A stretch of 34,439 bases of DNA from Actinomycetota bacterium. GTDB taxonomy: Bacteria; Actinomycetota; AC-67. A program made the translations under genes and the position numbers. How positions within the stretch are numbered: position 1 is the first letter of the stretch; the number at the start of each line of letters is the position of its first letter. The notes under the pieces were generated by a model that did no database searches, was not told where the DNA came from, and worked only from the letters and a program-made list of their open reading frames with translations. Shown piece by piece: positions 7,225 to 13,574 of this stretch. The stretch lies in NCBI GenBank assembly GCA_040905475.1, contig JBBDRM010000139.1, positions 1-34,439 of the forward strand, read 5' to 3'.

Positions 7225-7575
7225 TTGAGCGTCTTCGATAAAGCGAAGCAGGCGTTAGAAGAGGATCGGAAACGGCAGGCAGACATCAAGGCGTATCGGG
7301 AGCACGCGAAAGCAGAAAGGGAAACCGAGAAGGTCGCTATTACGGCGGACCGACACGCCGAGGATGCTAAGCGCGCAACCTCGCAGGGCGCCCGCTTCTA
7401 TCTCCTCCGCTGGGCGAATCCACGCGGCGGCAAGGCAATGACTAGCGGCCTTCCGGAAACGATCGCCGCGATAGAAGACCTAGGCTGGAAGCTTGAAACG
7501 ATGTCCTGGTACTACGATGCCCAACAGCCACTACCCGGTCCCGAAGGCATGTTTCTATTTCGACGCGCGGAGTGA
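7225..7575 (+). CDS. Islet protein B: DUF4177-like small protein
   Basis: The 116-residue product begins MSVFDKAKQALEEDRKR and has a long charged helix at about 4-55, then a compact domain FYLLRWANPRGGKAM...LETMSWYY...GMFLFRR. The spacing of hydrophobic residues and the phrase for a helix ending in LGWKLETMS resemble DUF4177-type domains, which often follow a FDKAK-like N-terminus in actinobacteria; this is a tentative family match. The TTG at 7225 is preferred because GGTGGAG lies six bases upstream. Alternatives are GTG 7213 and TTG 7198. It is the only islet gene on the plus strand, and its stop lies 35 bases from the stop of the convergent HEPN-like gene. A short stem CGAGG/CCTCG lies between the two genes. 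Function unknown. Confidence 0.7.
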   Translation: MSVFDKAKQALEEDRKRQADIKAYREHAKAERETEKVAITADRHAEDAKRATSQGARFYLLRWANPRGGKAMTSGLPETIAAIEDLGWKLETMSWYYDAQQPLPGPEGMFLFRRAE

Positions 7576-7610
7576 GCACTCGAGGATTCTGCTCCTCGGG
7601 GACACTCTGG

Positions 7611-8621
7611 CTATCGGGCTACTAGAAGCTTGAGCCCGAGGGAATGGTTGAGGAACAGCTGGGCGCCAAAGGTTGCTTCCCATGAGGCGCTGGGAGCGGG
7701 CCATTTCATCTCGTGCAGCCACTTGTTCCGGGCGGCGCGTGCCTTCTCGAGCTGTTGGTACAGATCGAAGGGGATTCTCCCTTCCAGTGAAAGCACTTCG
7801 CCTAGCACCTTGGCTGTAAAGTCGCGACCTGTGAGGCCCCTCTTTCTTTCGCTATTCACCTCGATGCGCCACTCAGCCCCGGGAAGTATGCGACGTTCGG
7901 CGATGTAGTTCTTCCATTCGCGGCCTAGCAGAAACTCACAGACGGTCCATCCCGCCACAAGTGCGAGGGCGTGGTTAGCCTCTTGGCGAGCTTCCATGGC
8001 CTCGCTGAGAAGCGATAGCAAATCGAGTGTTCGAGATTCGTCGCACGTCAAGGCGGTGTTCAGAACCGCTGTCGCTTCCTCGATTACCGGCGTCCCGAGG
8101 ATCCACGGACGGTCGTACCATGCGAAATCCTCAGTGTCTTGCGGACTCAGGTCTAGGGTTGCGCGAGCAAGGCCAGAGCCCCCGCCGTTGTCGAACCGAA
8201 TCACGTCATCCCGCCGGACCCGATTGAGCTGATGTCCTCGACGCTCGATTCTCAGCAGAGCTGAGTGGATGCATAGGGCGTGCCCATTCATGAACTTGAG
8301 GCGCTCAGCCTCAAGTCGAGCCTCCTCGGCTGGCGTTGTAAGCTCTTTGTCATGAGGAGACACTTCGGTGAAGTCGTAAACGATCAGTCCGTGTCGATGG
8401 ATCGAAACCGAAACCCCGTTCGCGAGCGTCGCCGTATATACCTCGGCTACTACTGAGTTGGGGTAGGAAACGGTACGGCCGGGCAGGTTGGACTGACTTA
8501 TGGCTTTCGCTTTGGCTTCGTATTCCAGTACGCGATTGAGTTCGTCTCGCAGATTAGGGGGCTTAGAGCCCAGCCACACGCGATTGTTCAAGCGGAATAT
8601 GTAACCGTGACGTTTGGTCAC
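7611..8621 (-). CDS. Islet protein C: HEPN-like protein, candidate ribonuclease toxin/effector
   Basis: The 336-residue product has no membrane segment. The N-terminal 150 residues form a mixed domain that I do not recognise. The C-terminal half is helical. It contains LLSLLSEAMEARQEANHALALVAGWTVCEFLL, similar in pattern to the first helices of HEPN domains in ApeA-like proteins, and ends with ARAARNKWLHEM. Residues R298-N-K-W-L-H303 form the R-N-xxx-H (Rx4H) catalytic motif of HEPN ribonucleases. HEPN RNases act in abortive defence, toxin-antitoxin systems and CRISPR effectors. The start is GTG 8621, with weak GTGAAG four bases upstream. It lies 81 bases downstream of protein D on the same strand, so the Panacea gene, D and C may form one unit. 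The HEPN assignment rests on motif and helix pattern only. Confidence 0.72.
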   Translation of the reverse strand: MTKRHGYIFRLNNRVWLGSKPPNLRDELNRVLEYEAKAKAISQSNLPGRTVSYPNSVVAEVYTATLANGVSVSIHRHGLIVYDFTEVSPHDKELTTPAEEARLEAERLKFMNGHALCIHSALLRIERRGHQLNRVRRDDVIRFDNGGGSGLARATLDLSPQDTEDFAWYDRPWILGTPVIEEATAVLNTALTCDESRTLDLLSLLSEAMEARQEANHALALVAGWTVCEFLLGREWKNYIAERRILPGAEWRIEVNSERKRGLTGRDFTAKVLGEVLSLEGRIPFDLYQQLEKARAARNKWLHEMKWPAPSASWEATFGAQLFLNHSLGLKLLVAR

Positions 8622-8702
8622 AGCACTTCACGTAGTGGTCGATGCCCGTAGGGAACCCTTTCGGTTCACACCTTCACTCCGAGATTTCAGGGGCTCGAGG
8701 TT

Positions 8703-8897
8703 CTAGGATCCCGCGCGAAACTCGTTGTTGTTGATCGCCGCCAGCTTCTCGAAAACGTCTGCCGGCTCAACTCCATCTTCCCATTCGATTAACTCGTCGA
8801 CGCTAACGCCGTTATGGTCAGTCCCGCGGAGCCATCCGCTCGTAATTCGTCCGCGTCCGTCTTTAGTGAGCACCTCGAAATGAAGTGATGGCTTCAC
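8703..8897 (-). CDS. Islet protein D: 64-residue protein coupled to the Panacea gene
   Basis: This small acidic protein begins at a GTG that overlaps the stop of the Panacea gene by four bases (GTGA), so the two are translationally coupled. The sequence (MKPSLHFEVLTKDGRGRITSG..., then DELIEWEDGVEPADVFEKL) suggests a small beta-rich fold followed by a helix. I recognise no family. Its size and coupling fit a toxin-antitoxin partner, either a small toxin neutralised by the Panacea protein or an accessory antitoxin for the HEPN-like protein downstream. Neither is shown by the sequence. Confidence 0.7.
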   Translation of the reverse strand: MKPSLHFEVLTKDGRGRITSGWLRGTDHNGVSVDELIEWEDGVEPADVFEKLAAINNNEFRAGS

Positions 8898-9481
8898 TTG
8901 CTAGCGCGTTTTAGCTCACTCGAGATCTGGGGCCTTGCGCCAGTAGCTTCCTCAAAGAGATCAGCGAGCGCCTCCGTGTCACGGTTCTCAAGATACCGTT
9001 GAGCCAGTCGCTTCTCTGTAGGCGTCAACCTCGTCCCAAGGACACCATGCTGACGGTGATACCGCCTGATCAATGATCTGGGAATCTCTCGATCGCTCCA
9101 CGCATCGTCAGGAAGTCCACGACGGACTTGCCGCCACGGACTTTCAGGAGCCTTCGTGAGTTTCGCCAGGGTGGGACCCGAAAGGTCTCCATACCTTTCG
9201 ACCACTTTCTTGATTGTTTGACGAAGCTCGCTATCGAGGTGTTTTGAATCGCCTGCGACAGGATCCCTAATCGGCCGCTTATCAAACTGCATGTACCTTC
9301 CGGCGATCACACGAGTCACGGGACCCCATGTCCAAGCCTCAATTTCTACATCGAAGGCCGGCGTGTCCTGCCATACGAGACTGGCGGCCTGGACAAAGTA
9401 GAGCAGCTTGTGCAGCTGCATCTGATCCAGCCCGGGATGTTCGCTGATGATTGCGGCGGCCACGTCATCGACGGACGCCAT
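8894..9481 (-). CDS. Islet protein E: Panacea-domain (SocA-like/DUF4065) protein, candidate antitoxin
   Basis: The 195-residue product carries the Panacea/DUF4065 signature: LHKLLYFVQA at 23-32 and EAWTWGPV at 48-55, followed by a helical region (LRQTIKKVVERYGDLSGPTLAKLTKAPESPW) typical of SocA/GepA proteins. A C-terminal extension of about 55 residues (TPTEKRLAQRYLENRDTEAL...) is outside the core. Panacea domains are known as promiscuous antitoxins paired with many unrelated toxins, and SocA is a ClpXP adaptor-type antitoxin. The ATG at 9481 is favoured because AGGGTAGGTG lies six bases upstream; a GTG at 9490 is also in frame. It is the first gene of the probable E-D-C unit, with its promoter presumably in 9491-9600. 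Confidence 0.85.
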   Translation of the reverse strand: MASVDDVAAAIISEHPGLDQMQLHKLLYFVQAASLVWQDTPAFDVEIEAWTWGPVTRVIAGRYMQFDKRPIRDPVAGDSKHLDSELRQTIKKVVERYGDLSGPTLAKLTKAPESPWRQVRRGLPDDAWSDREIPRSLIRRYHRQHGVLGTRLTPTEKRLAQRYLENRDTEALADLFEEATGARPQISSELKRASK

Positions 9482-9490
9482 GCCAGGCAC

Positions 9491-9809
9491 CTACCCTTCA
9501 CCGAGCTCGCCCCGACCTTGCCCAACCTTAGCATCGAGGTACGACGTAAACGGCAAAGGTCAAGGGACGGAAGACAGCCGGCCATCTACCAGCCTGGATG
9601 GCTCGAATGGGCTGGACTTGAAGGCCGGGCCCGGCGATCGCGGGGTATGAGGTCGTTCTAGATGTGAGTGATATCGACACAAGAGCGGAGAAGCGCGTCC
9701 ATGCGTTCTGTCCGGGGTTCTTGAGCGGCGTGATTGGCCGCTCAGTTGACCAGCCGTTGACCGCTGAGGACGCCAGCGAGAAAATCCGCTCAGAACTAGC
9801 GCCGTCTGA
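9491..9809. other. Right inner arm of the islet with hairpin and GTTGACC direct repeats
   Basis: No gene is supported in these 319 bases; the short open frames here are Pro/Arg/Ser-rich noise. Near the right end TGAGCGG (9722-9728) and CCGCTCA (9738-9744) form a seven-base stem with a nine-base loop, followed directly by two copies of GTTGACC at 9745-9751 and 9756-9762, an 11-base period, about one helical turn. The heptamer also occurs at the left end (6538-6557). The part nearest 9481 should hold the promoter of the Panacea gene, but I could not fix a convincing -35/-10 pair. Confidence 0.45.
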
Positions 9810-10394
9810 TTACGGTTTGCAGGTGGCGCAGGGCTTATAGCCCTGTCGCTTGGCGGCGGCCTTGGCCATCGACATCGCCGCAGGGTTCTTCGCGTAGCGG
9901 CACGAGTCTTTGTGGAACTTGTCCCGGTCGGGGATGACAACGACCGAACCTGACGCGGCTGCGGCGGCCGGCTTCTTGGCCGCAGGTTTCTTCGTGGCGG
10001 CTGGACGGGGCGCGCGCGCCGCGGCGGGCTTCTCTGCCGGCGGCTCGAACGACGACATGGCCGTTTCGGGCTCGGGTTCGGGCTCGGGAACCGCGACCAG
10101 GGCCGGCAGCTCCTCATCATCGATCTCGTCGCGGGCCGGCACGCGATCGCGCTCCAACACGGCGGTCGCAGCGGGCGCCGACGGCTGATCCGACCATGAA
10201 GGCATGGGCGCCGAAGGACCGCCGGCGGTGGCGACGCGGCGCTTGTTCCCCTGAACCACTCCCAGTGCCAGGAAGATCGCCGCGAGTATGCTCGCCGCGA
10301 TCGAGGTCCAGATGAGGCCCAGGCCGGTCCGGAACACCCCCAGGATCAGGGTCACGAACGCGACGACCACGAGGATCCCACTGGCAGCGATCAC
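9810..10394 (-). CDS. Two-helix membrane protein with a C-terminal Ada-like CxxC domain
   Basis: The 194-residue product has two membrane segments (about 2-20 and 25-46), a Pro/Ala/Glu-rich linker of about 100 residues, and a C-terminal metal-binding-like domain VVIPDRDKFHKDSCRY...GYKPCATCKP with H161, C165, C189 and C192. That His/Cys and GYxPCxxC arrangement is seen in the Ada-type metal-binding module found at the ends of some nucleases and surface proteins; zinc binding is inferred. The GTG at 10394 is preferred: AAGGAGG lies 11 bases upstream and a possible short coupled frame ends on it with GTGA. The frame is open to a GTG at 10481. The gene follows divIVA and ends at the islet repeat, so its last residues may come from the element. 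Confidence 0.75.
   Translation of the reverse strand: MIAASGILVVVAFVTLILGVFRTGLGLIWTSIAASILAAIFLALGVVQGNKRRVATAGGPSAPMPSWSDQPSAPAATAVLERDRVPARDEIDDEELPALVAVPEPEPEPETAMSSFEPPAEKPAAARAPRPAATKKPAAKKPAAAAASGSVVVIPDRDKFHKDSCRYAKNPAAMSMAKAAAKRQGYKPCATCKP
9814..9833 (-). repeat. Attachment-site-like repeat, copy inside the target gene's 3' end
   Basis: The minus strand reads CCCTGCGCCACCTGCAAACC followed by GTAA, encoding P-C-A-T-C-K-P and a TAA stop. The copy at 6430-6449 differs at one base. If the islet integrated here, this end of the coding sequence was supplied by the element. Confidence 0.65.
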
Positions 10395-10495
10395 GACGGG
10401 CAATGCCTCCTTAGACGAGCGAGCCGAGGTCCGTACGGCCGCGGCAGCATATCGCTCCACAGACCCCGAGCCAAGCAGCACGAGTTCGGCTTCAC
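10391..10495 (-). CDS. Possible 34-codon leader ORF coupled to the downstream membrane protein
   Basis: Between divIVA and the membrane protein, a GTG at 10495 is preceded by AGGAG with a five-base spacer. It opens a 34-codon frame whose TGA overlaps the GTG at 10394 as GTGA, the same junction used throughout this operon. The peptide (MKPNSCCLARGLW...) is Arg/Cys/Pro-rich and resembles nothing known. It may be a real leader or a chance frame in GC-rich DNA. Confidence 0.25.
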   Translation of the reverse strand: MKPNSCCLARGLWSDMLPRPYGPRLARLRRHCPS

Positions 10496-10511
10496 GCCGT
10501 CTCCTGTGGGG

Positions 10512-11153
10512 TTATTCCGCTTTCCAAAAGCCCTCGCCCGGGCCTGCGCCCTGCGGCGCCGGAGCCGGTTCCTCAGCGGCCAGGTCCCGAGCCATCCGTT
10601 CCACGACCGCGTTCCGTTGCGAGGAGGAGCCGCCCCCCAGGTCTACCGCCTCGAGGCCCGAGAGCTGCTGCTCGAGGAAGGTGCGGATGCGCTTGCGGAT
10701 GTCGACCTCTTGCCGGCGCAGCTCGGCGATGCGCTGCTGCGCGTCGGTCAGCGCGTTGGACGCGTCGGAGTCGACGTCCTTCGCGCGCCGTGCCGTGAGC
10801 TCGTCGATCTCTCGCGCGCGCTGCTCCGCACGCTGAACGAGCTCCGAGGCCCTTCGCTTCGCCTCCTCCAGCGCCGCCTCGCTCGCCTTGCGTGTTGCTT
10901 CGATCCGGTCGTCGTCTTCGCGGGCGGGCACCGCGGCCGAGCTCGGGGCGGCGGACGGGGATCCGGCCCGTCCCGCTCGCGCGATCTCCTGCTGGAGCGC
11001 GGCGAGCTGAACCTTCATCCGCTGGTTCTCCTGGAACAGCCGGGCGAACTCGACCGCAATCTCATCGAGGAACGTGTCGACGTCGTCTTCGTTGTAGCCG
11101 CGGAAAGCCTCGCGGAATTCCTTGTCCTGGATGTCCTGCGGCGAGACGGGCAT
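10512..11153 (-). CDS. divIVA: DivIVA/Wag31-type cell pole and septum protein
   Basis: The 213-residue protein starts with the DivIVA membrane-binding domain: PVSPQDIQDKEFREAFRGYNEDDVDTFLDEI at 2-32, including the conserved FRGY and VDxFLDE blocks. An early coiled coil (33-60) is followed by a Ser/Ala/Pro-rich linker at about 61-75, a long coiled coil (about 80-175, many Glu/Arg/Ala heptads) and a Gly/Pro-rich tail. In actinobacteria DivIVA/Wag31 marks poles and directs wall synthesis and polar growth. It lies at the end of the ftsZ-pgeF-yggS-sepF-yggT series, as usual for Gram-positive dcw clusters. The ATG at 11153 begins at the conserved N-terminus, though no strong ribosome binding site precedes it. 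The gene begins 26 bases after the stop of yggT. Confidence 0.93.
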   Translation of the reverse strand: MPVSPQDIQDKEFREAFRGYNEDDVDTFLDEIAVEFARLFQENQRMKVQLAALQQEIARAGRAGSPSAAPSSAAVPAREDDDRIEATRKASEAALEEAKRRASELVQRAEQRAREIDELTARRAKDVDSDASNALTDAQQRIAELRRQEVDIRKRIRTFLEQQLSGLEAVDLGGGSSSQRNAVVERMARDLAAEEPAPAPQGAGPGEGFWKAE

Positions 11154-11179
11154 GCGGACAGACTAACAGGCCGGGCCGG

Positions 11180-11437
11180 TCAACAGACCCCTTGGGTATG
11201 GAGGATCTCCACGATCACCCGGATGGCGATGAAGACGAGGATCGGCGACAGGTCGAGGGCGGCCCCGCCCATCCGCAGCGGCGGGAGGATCGGACGCACG
11301 AGCCGCAGCACCGGGTCCGTGATCGCGAACAGGAACACATAGATCGGCCGGGCCCAATCGGGCGGATGCGGGAACCAGGATAGGAGCAGGCGAACGAAGA
11401 GCAGGAACGAGTAGAGGCTCAGGAGCGTGCAGATCAT
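11180..11437 (-). CDS. yggT: YggT family membrane protein
   Basis: The 85-residue protein has two hydrophobic segments (about 2-20 and 65-80), separated by the family block RLLLSWFPHPPDWARPIYVFLFAITDPVLRLVRPILPP, typical of YggT/YlmG proteins. YlmG-type proteins lie beside sepF in Gram-positive dcw clusters and are linked to septum or nucleoid placement; the molecular role is not established. The ATG at 11437 lies 30 bases after the sepF stop. Confidence 0.92.
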   Translation of the reverse strand: MICTLLSLYSFLLFVRLLLSWFPHPPDWARPIYVFLFAITDPVLRLVRPILPPLRMGGAALDLSPILVFIAIRVIVEILHTQGVC

Positions 11438-11467
11438 CGGGTTCCCTCTGCCCGCCCCGGCGCCACG

Positions 11468-11947
11468 CTAGAAGTCGTTGAAGAAGCCGTGCTCCGCGAG
11501 GCGGCGCTTCTCGTCCGCGGAGATCTCCACGTTGAACGGGGTGATGAGGTACACGGCGTCGGCCACCTTCTGCATCCGTCCGTTCAGCCCGTACACCAGG
11601 CCGGAGGCGAAGTGCAGGATCTTCGGAGCGTGCTTGGGCTCCGTGAGACGGAGGTTGATGATCACAGGGACGCCGGACTTGAGCCGGTCCGCGAACTCCT
11701 GCGCATCGTCGTAGATCCGCGGCTCGACGACGTGCACCTGCCGTGGCGGGCCGGCCGTTCCGAGCGACCGGATGTTCCCACGGCCGGCCGGGTGGGTCGT
11801 CTCGCGAGCCTCCTCGCGGCGGAGCGTGCGGACCATGCGCGTGGGCTCTTCGACCTTGCCGTCGTCGGGATGCTGCATCTCCTCGAGCTCCTCGTCCTCC
11901 TCCATGAGGCCGAGGTAGACGAGAGACCGCTTCCACATACCACCCAT
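11468..11947 (-). CDS. sepF: Cell division protein SepF, FtsZ membrane anchor
   Basis: The 159-residue product has the N-terminal amphipathic membrane-targeting segment MGGMWKRSLVYLGLMEEDEE, an acidic/variable linker, and the SepF core at about 66-150: VHVVEPRIYDDAQEFADRL, GVPVIINL, then HFASGLVYGLNGRMQKVADAVYLITPFNVEI. SepF links FtsZ filaments to the membrane, and no ftsA is present in this cluster, so SepF is probably the main anchor. The ATG at 11947 has GGGAGGCG four bases upstream. The 104-base gap to yggS contains a six-base hairpin (CGGGCC/GGCCCG, 11994-12011), followed on the minus strand by only three T residues, so at most a weak terminator. Confidence 0.95.
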   Translation of the reverse strand: MGGMWKRSLVYLGLMEEDEELEEMQHPDDGKVEEPTRMVRTLRREEARETTHPAGRGNIRSLGTAGPPRQVHVVEPRIYDDAQEFADRLKSGVPVIINLRLTEPKHAPKILHFASGLVYGLNGRMQKVADAVYLITPFNVEISADEKRRLAEHGFFNDF

Positions 11948-12051
11948 CGTTCGCCTCCCGATAGTTCCTGTCGGTCATAGAGATTACGGCAAACGGGCCG
12001 CCGGAGGCCCGAAGCACGCATGCCCGGCCCCGGGGTGGTCCCCGGCAGTGG

Positions 12052-12750
12052 TCACCGCCGCGGCCCGAAGATCGCGGTCCCAACCCGAACGATCGTCGCC
12101 CCCTCCTCGACGGCGACCTCGAAGTCCGACGTCATGCCCATCGACAACTCATCCAGGGTGCCCCCGCCGAGCTCACCTTGGAGACGGTCTCGGAGCTCTC
12201 TGAGGCCGGAGAACGCCGCCCGGGACGCGACCCCGGAGCCGGGCGGCGCGATCGTCATCAAGCCTTTCAGCCGGATCCCCGGCAGGCCGGCGAGCGACGC
12301 GACGAGGGCCCAGGCCTCTGGCGGGTCGACGCCGTGCTTCGAGGCTTCGCCCGAGACGTTGACCTCGACCAGGACATCCTGGACCACGCCCTCGGATGCG
12401 GCCCGTTGTGAGATGGCCTGCCCGAGCTCGATCGAGTCGACGCCGTGGATCAGCGCCACGCGGCCGGTCACGAGCTTCACCTTGTTGCGCTGGAGCGTTC
12501 CGATGAAGTGCCAGCGGTGGGAGGCAACGCCCGCCAGCGCCTGCATCTTCGCGGCCAGCTCCTGTGCGCGGTTCTCGCCCAGGTCCGTCGCCCCGGCATC
12601 GATCGCCTCGCGGATCCCTTCGAGGGAGACCTCTTTGGTGACGACGACGAGCCGCACCGTCCCCGGGTCTCGCCCCGAGCCGAGCGCGGCGTCCGCGATC
12701 CGCTCGCGAACCTCGCCGAGCCGTTGGGCGACTTCCGTTCCGTCGCTCAC
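12052..12750 (-). CDS. yggS: PLP-binding protein of the YggS/PLPBP (PROSC) family
   Basis: The 232-residue protein is a single TIM-barrel domain resembling the N-terminal half of alanine racemase. K39 in LVVVTKEVS is the expected Schiff-base lysine for pyridoxal phosphate. The family blocks GENRAQEL, WHFIGTLQRNKVK, EVNVSGEASKHG, GLMTI and LSMGMTSDFEVAVEEGATIVRVGTAIFG are all present. Family members keep PLP and amino-acid pools in balance and have no known catalytic activity. The start is GTG 12750, just after a GGGGGG tract. The gene lies ten bases after the pgeF stop and before sepF, its usual place in Gram-positive dcw clusters. Confidence 0.95.
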   Translation of the reverse strand: MSDGTEVAQRLGEVRERIADAALGSGRDPGTVRLVVVTKEVSLEGIREAIDAGATDLGENRAQELAAKMQALAGVASHRWHFIGTLQRNKVKLVTGRVALIHGVDSIELGQAISQRAASEGVVQDVLVEVNVSGEASKHGVDPPEAWALVASLAGLPGIRLKGLMTIAPPGSGVASRAAFSGLRELRDRLQGELGGGTLDELSMGMTSDFEVAVEEGATIVRVGTAIFGPRR

Positions 12751-12760
12751 GTCCCCCCGC

Positions 12761-13574
12761 TCAACTCGGATCCATCCTCGCGATCAGGCCTTGCCGGCCG
12801 CGGCCACCGGCGCGATGAGAGTAGAAACGGTCGGGCTCGCACCGTGTGCAGAGGGCTGCCGGCCACACCTCGTGGACGCCGGCCCGAGCCAGCGCCGTGG
12901 TCGCGCCGCGCCATAGATCGAGGTGCGTCCGGTCGCCGCGCCGGTAGACGACCTCTCCCAGCCGCTCGGCCGCCGGTACCGCCACGTCTTTCCCAACCTC
13001 GTAGCAACACGGCCCGATCGACGGACCGATGAAGGCGGCCAGCCTCGTGGGAGAACCGAGCGCCCGAACCGCCTCCTCGATGATCCCGGCGACGAGGCCG
13101 CGCCATCCGGCATGGACGACGCCGATGCGGCGGCCCGGCGGATCGGCGAGAAGGATCGGCGCGCAGTCGGCCGTGACGACGACGAGGGCGACGTCGGGCT
13201 CTTCGGTCCAAAGCGCGTCGGCATCGGGCACGACGCTGGCCGGCGAGTCCCATCCCGCGCCGCGCTCCGCCGCGCCGACTTTGACGACGTGCGTGCCGTG
13301 AACCTGGCGCGCCCCGGTCCACGATCCCAGGGAGGCGTCGACGACCCGGAGCGCCCGCGTGCGGTTCCGCCGCACGAGCTCGGCGTCGTCCCCCGAGGAG
13401 TACGAGAGGTTCAGCGAGGCGAACGGAGCGTCGCTGACGCCGCCGTGGCGCGTGGTGAACGCCGTCCGGATACCGGAAAGGGCGAGCGCCGGGACGGTTA
13501 GGTACGCCCCGGGGCTCGCCCCCGGCTCTTGGGGGAAGGTCCGCCAAGCGAACGTGGGCGGTTCCCCCCGCTTC
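12761..13574 (-). CDS. pgeF: PgeF-type polyphenol oxidase / peptidoglycan editing factor; start codon unclear
   Basis: The conserved domain begins about VPALALSGIRTAFTTRHGGVSDAPFASLNLSYSSGDD and contains the metal/active-site blocks RQVHGTHV, VTADCAPILL, VVHAGWRGLVAG and GPSIGPCCYEVG. PgeF (YfiH) proteins are laccase-domain enzymes reported to remove wrongly added serine from peptidoglycan precursors, or to act on nucleosides. It lies between ftsZ and yggS, a standard position. The odd point is the 5' end. No ATG, GTG, TTG or CTG occurs in this frame between the ftsZ stop and the conserved domain; the frame simply runs open from inside ftsZ. I give the base after ftsZ as a nominal boundary. 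A near-cognate start, coupling to ftsZ, or a base error could explain it. Confidence 0.85.

Larger units (their letters stand above)
6430..9833. mobile_element. 3.4-kb integrated islet in the target gene's 3' end
   Basis: A low-GC block (31 of 60 bases G+C at 7201-7260, against 43 of 60 at 12901-12960) is bounded by a 20-base direct repeat, 19 of 20 identical, at 6430-6449 and 9814-9833. At 9814-9833 the repeat encodes the last residues PCATCKP of the gene at 9810-10394; at 6427-6449 the same residues plus a stop are encoded with two synonymous changes and TAG instead of TAA. Identity stops abruptly on both sides. This is the pattern of site-specific integration into the 3' end of a protein gene, with the reading frame regenerated by the element. 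Five genes lie inside and none resembles an integrase or transposase, so it is either mobilised in trans or a remnant. Confidence 0.72.

Noticed and set aside
6430-9833. Insertion sequence or transposon
   Set aside because: No transposase, no terminal inverted repeats at the boundaries, and the 20-base flanking repeat is too long and too gene-specific for a normal target-site duplication.
9560-10120. 186-codon minus-strand frame across the islet's right end
   Set aside because: It is Arg/Pro/Ser-rich without domains, overlaps the membrane protein gene in another frame, and runs across the attachment-like site.
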